A DNA stretch of 7,643 nucleotides from Nitrospirota bacterium (GTDB lineage: Bacteria; Nitrospinota_A; UBA7883; JACRGQ01), in assembly GCA_024275775.1 (NCBI GenBank), contig JAJRYM010000159.1, forward strand, positions 1 through 7,643, given 5' to 3'. This document shows, one piece after another, positions 6,202 through 7,643 of the stretch. The translations under genes were made by a program, and so were the position numbers. The notes under the pieces were generated by a model. The model was not told the origin of the DNA. It was given only the letters and a program-made list of their open reading frames with translations, and searched no databases. Numbering within the stretch: position 1 is the first letter of the stretch; the number at the start of each line of letters is the position of its first letter.

Positions 6202-6256
6202 CCTCCCTTCCGCCGCCAAATATGATATTATTTTATTACGAAATTCAAACAGGGGG

Positions 6257-6294
6257 TATGCCGTAAAGCTCTTGATAGCTGGGGGCCAGGCATA
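6257..6294. promoter_or_regulatory. Nested inverted repeat upstream of the antitoxin gene, possible operator
   Basis: TATGCC (6257-6262) and GGCATA (6289-6294) form the outer arms; inside them AGCT (6267-6270) and AGCT (6277-6280) form a second pair. GGGGG runs lie just before the left arm and again at 6281-6285. A TTGATA box (-35-like, 6272-6277) lies inside, without a convincing -10 at the right distance. Position about 40-80 bases before an HTH-bearing antitoxin suits an autoregulatory operator, but this is inference. Confidence 0.35.
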
Positions 6295-6335
6295 AAAAAG
6301 TACAGAGAGCGAACACGGAACAGAAGATCCTGATT

Positions 6336-7049
6336 ATGAGAAAATCAAAGACTAAACAAGATAATACTGATCCAAGAATATTACCGGCGTATAGCATCCC
6401 GGAAGCCGCGCATTACCTCAGGATCCCATTCGCAACATTACGATCATGGGCTATGGGCAGAACTTACAAGACAGCATCTGGTAAAAAGTTCTTTCATCCG
6501 GTTATTAAGATGGCTGATAAAAAGAGCCGGCTTCTTTCGTTCATTAACTTAGTGGAAATACATGTACTGGATGCGATTCGCAGAGAACATAATGTCGCAT
6601 TCCCAAAAGTAAGAGGTGCGCTGTCGTATGTGGAGAGGAAATTTCCTGTTGCCCATCCGCTTGCAGATCATAAGTTTAAAACAGACGGAGCGGATCTTTT
6701 TATAGAAAAGTTTGGTAAGCTAATCAACATTTCAGAAGATGGTCAGATGGCAATCAGAGAGATACTCAATGCCCACCTTAAGCGTGTTAAAAGAGATGCG
6801 CAAGGAGTTCCTATAAAACTCTATCCTTACACGAGGAAGAAGGAAATGTCAGAACCGGAAGTTGTTGTGATTGACCCATTAGTTTCTTTTGGGCGGCCAG
6901 TGTTGTCGGGGACGGGGATAGCGACATCGATAATAGCCGAGCGTTACAAAGCAGGCGAATCAATCAATGGTTTAGCTGATGATTATGGGTGCGAGCCAAT
7001 CAAAGTTGAAGAAGCAATTAGATGTGAGCTATCCGTCGAAGCCGCCTGA
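6336..7049 (+). CDS. VapB45-like antitoxin: N-terminal HTH plus C-terminal DUF433
   Basis: This 237-residue protein starts with a MerR-like winged-helix segment (about 18-60: YSIPEAAHYLRIPFATLRSW, then a basic wing). It has a helical middle of about 60-165 and a C-terminal DUF433 domain (about 178-232: DPLVSFGRPVLSGTGI, then AERYKAGES and the LADDYG helix-turn-helix). From memory the architecture and length match the Mycobacterium VapB45 antitoxin (Rv2018, about 239 residues). The next gene is a PIN-like toxin, as expected. The HTH probably binds the module's own promoter and the protein neutralises the toxin. The start at 6336 has a modest GAAG at 6323-6326. Base composition is visibly AT-richer, with codons such as ATA and AGA, unlike the lipid A genes upstream. 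This suggests horizontal transfer. Confidence 0.82.
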   Translation: MRKSKTKQDNTDPRILPAYSIPEAAHYLRIPFATLRSWAMGRTYKTASGKKFFHPVIKMADKKSRLLSFINLVEIHVLDAIRREHNVAFPKVRGALSYVERKFPVAHPLADHKFKTDGADLFIEKFGKLINISEDGQMAIREILNAHLKRVKRDAQGVPIKLYPYTRKKEMSEPEVVVIDPLVSFGRPVLSGTGIATSIIAERYKAGESINGLADDYGCEPIKVEEAIRCELSVEAA

Positions 7050-7443
7050 ACTTTTGACCTTTTTCATCGATCGTTGTCTTGGAAAGAAAATAATCGCAAA
7101 TGCTTTGAGAGAAAAAGGGGTTTCAGTTGAAGTCCACGATGATCACTTTCCTCAAAATGCAAAAGATGAAGAGTGGCTTTCTGTAGTAGGGGATAAAGAG
7201 TGGGTAATCTTTACGAAAGATAAGCGAATAAAATACAATAGTGTTGAGAAACTTGCTGTAAGGAAAGCTAATGCCATGGTTTTCACGCTTGCTACTAAGA
7301 ATTTGCAGGGGTCGGAAATGGCGGATTTAATTATTAAAGCCCTTCCGAAAATAGAAAAATTTACTGCAAAGCATAAGCCGCCCTTCATTGCAAAAATAAC
7401 CAGAAGCCGAACAGTTTCGATGATGGAGGATTTTAAAAATTGA
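7024..7443 (+). CDS. VapC45-like PIN-domain ribonuclease toxin
   Basis: From a GTG at 7024 this is 139 residues, close to the roughly 138 of VapC45 (Rv2019, from memory). The PIN-like acidic set is visible: D16 in FFIDR, D40 and D48/E49 in HDDHFPQNAKDEEW, and D66 in IFTKDKRI. These should bind magnesium for RNA cleavage. The GTG start is preferred because MSYPSKPPE then FFIDR is a normal N-terminus for the family. A GAAGAAG (7008-7014) sits 9 bases upstream, and it leaves a 26-base overlap with the antitoxin. ATGs at 6979 and 6985 would add about 15 residues without extra homology. The overlap implies translational coupling and toxin-antitoxin co-expression. The C-terminal tail is basic (KITRSR). 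All expected catalytic acids are present, so the toxin looks intact. Confidence 0.82.
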   Translation: MSYPSKPPELLTFFIDRCLGKKIIANALREKGVSVEVHDDHFPQNAKDEEWLSVVGDKEWVIFTKDKRIKYNSVEKLAVRKANAMVFTLATKNLQGSEMADLIIKALPKIEKFTAKHKPPFIAKITRSRTVSMMEDFKN

Positions 7444-7466
7444 GATGGGGACTTAAAGATTTCTAC

Positions 7467-7483
7467 TTCAGGTGCAACCTGAG
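7467..7483 (+). terminator. Small hairpin after the toxin gene
   Basis: TCAGGT (7468-7473) pairs perfectly with ACCTGA (7477-7482) around a GCA loop, and a T-G pair extends it by one. It lies 24 bases past the toxin stop, in the convergent gap before ftsY. No T-run follows on the plus strand, so it is at best a weak terminator or a message-stabilising stem. Confidence 0.35.
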
Positions 7484-7488
7484 CGCAA

Positions 7489-7515
7489 AACCGGCAACGC
7501 GGCTTGGTGCCGGTT
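7489..7515 (-). terminator. Rho-independent terminator of ftsY
   Basis: AACCGGCA (7489-7496) pairs perfectly with TGCCGGTT (7508-7515), an 8-bp mostly GC stem with an 11-base loop. Read on the minus strand it begins at the ftsY stop codon and ends in TTTT (7490-7487), so it serves ftsY. The plus-strand side lacks T's, so it is less likely to stop transcripts from the toxin gene. Confidence 0.6.
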
Positions 7516-7643
7516 ACAGGACTGCTTCGGCGAACATCTCCGGGTCGAACATCTGAAAGTCGTCGATGCCTTCGCCGATTCCTATGAACTTTACCGGAAT
7601 TCCGGTTTCGTTCACGATGCCTATAACGGCGCCTCCTTTCGAG
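7514..7643 (-). CDS. ftsY: FtsY, signal recognition particle receptor GTPase (C-terminal end, partial)
   Basis: Reading the minus strand from the right edge gives 42 residues ending at a TAA (7516-7514). The sequence SKGGAVIGIVNETGIPVKFI followed by GIGEGIDDFQ and an ending in FAEAVL is the characteristic last part of the SRP-family GTPase domain: KGG, the IP-hydrophobic strand, and GxGExxxDxxxF. The terminal F-x-x-A-(V/L)-hydrophobic ending favours FtsY over Ffh, which carries an M domain after this point. FlhF is less likely. FtsY docks SRP-ribosome complexes at the inner membrane SecYEG channel. The 5' part lies outside the window. It runs convergently to the toxin gene, with 70 bases between the stops. 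Confidence 0.88.
   Translation of the reverse strand, partial: SKGGAVIGIVNETGIPVKFIGIGEGIDDFQMFDPEMFAEAVL

Noticed and set aside
6127..6335. Possible integron attC or phage attachment site at the cassette border
   Set aside because: Inverted repeats are present, but no attC core sites, integrase gene or tRNA end is visible.
1..7643. CRISPR array, tRNA or rRNA gene
   Set aside because: No regularly spaced direct repeats and no tRNA- or rRNA-like sequence was noticed on either strand by eye.

Overview
The window looks like chromosome from an uncultivated Gram-negative bacterium of moderate GC content. Lipid A enzymes (an LpxI-type hydrolase and a GnnA-like sugar-nucleotide dehydrogenase), an exported M48 protease and an ArnT/PMT-like membrane glycosyltransferase all point to an outer membrane. 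LpxI rather than LpxH is typical of Alphaproteobacteria, deltaproteobacterial lineages, Nitrospirota/Nitrospinota and similar groups. I cannot assign the organism more closely by eye. Ribosome binding sites are weak throughout, and several genes are joined by 4-base overlaps or start very close to a -10 box.

Layout. Bases 1-304 hold no confident gene. The left edge has a short unassigned open frame, followed by a cluster of palindromic intergenic repeats of the TTGCGA...GCAATCTC type. Bases 305-1770 form a two-gene minus-strand operon: an agmatinase-family ureohydrolase (first) and a small stand-alone DEDDy 3'-5' exonuclease-like protein (second), overlapping by 4 bases. A compact divergent promoter region near 1805-1811 separates this operon from a plus-strand exported M48 metalloprotease with a C-terminal LysM-like domain (1817-2812).

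A second strong-looking promoter (2828-2855) drives a tight three-gene plus-strand operon: Gfo/Idh/MocA oxidoreductase (GnnA-like), LpxI, and a family 39/83-type polyprenyl-phosphate-sugar glycosyltransferase (2867-6126). The first pair overlaps by 4 bases and the second pair has no gap. The inferred theme is lipid A precursor synthesis and modification of lipid A, LPS or another cell-surface glycan.

Bases 6127-6335 are AT-richer and full of inverted repeats. They lead into a two-gene toxin-antitoxin module of VapBC45 type: an HTH + DUF433 antitoxin and a PIN-like RNase toxin. Its base composition and codon use differ from the flanking genes, so it is probably an acquired cassette. It runs convergently into the 3' end of ftsY, the SRP receptor GTPase, which enters from the right edge on the minus strand and ends at a GC-rich hairpin terminator.

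I did not see a wholly new system. The least ordinary parts are the VapBC45-like insertion with its hairpin-rich leader, the gnnA-like/lpxI/glycosyltransferase operon, the repeat cluster at the left, and the near-leaderless promoter architecture.
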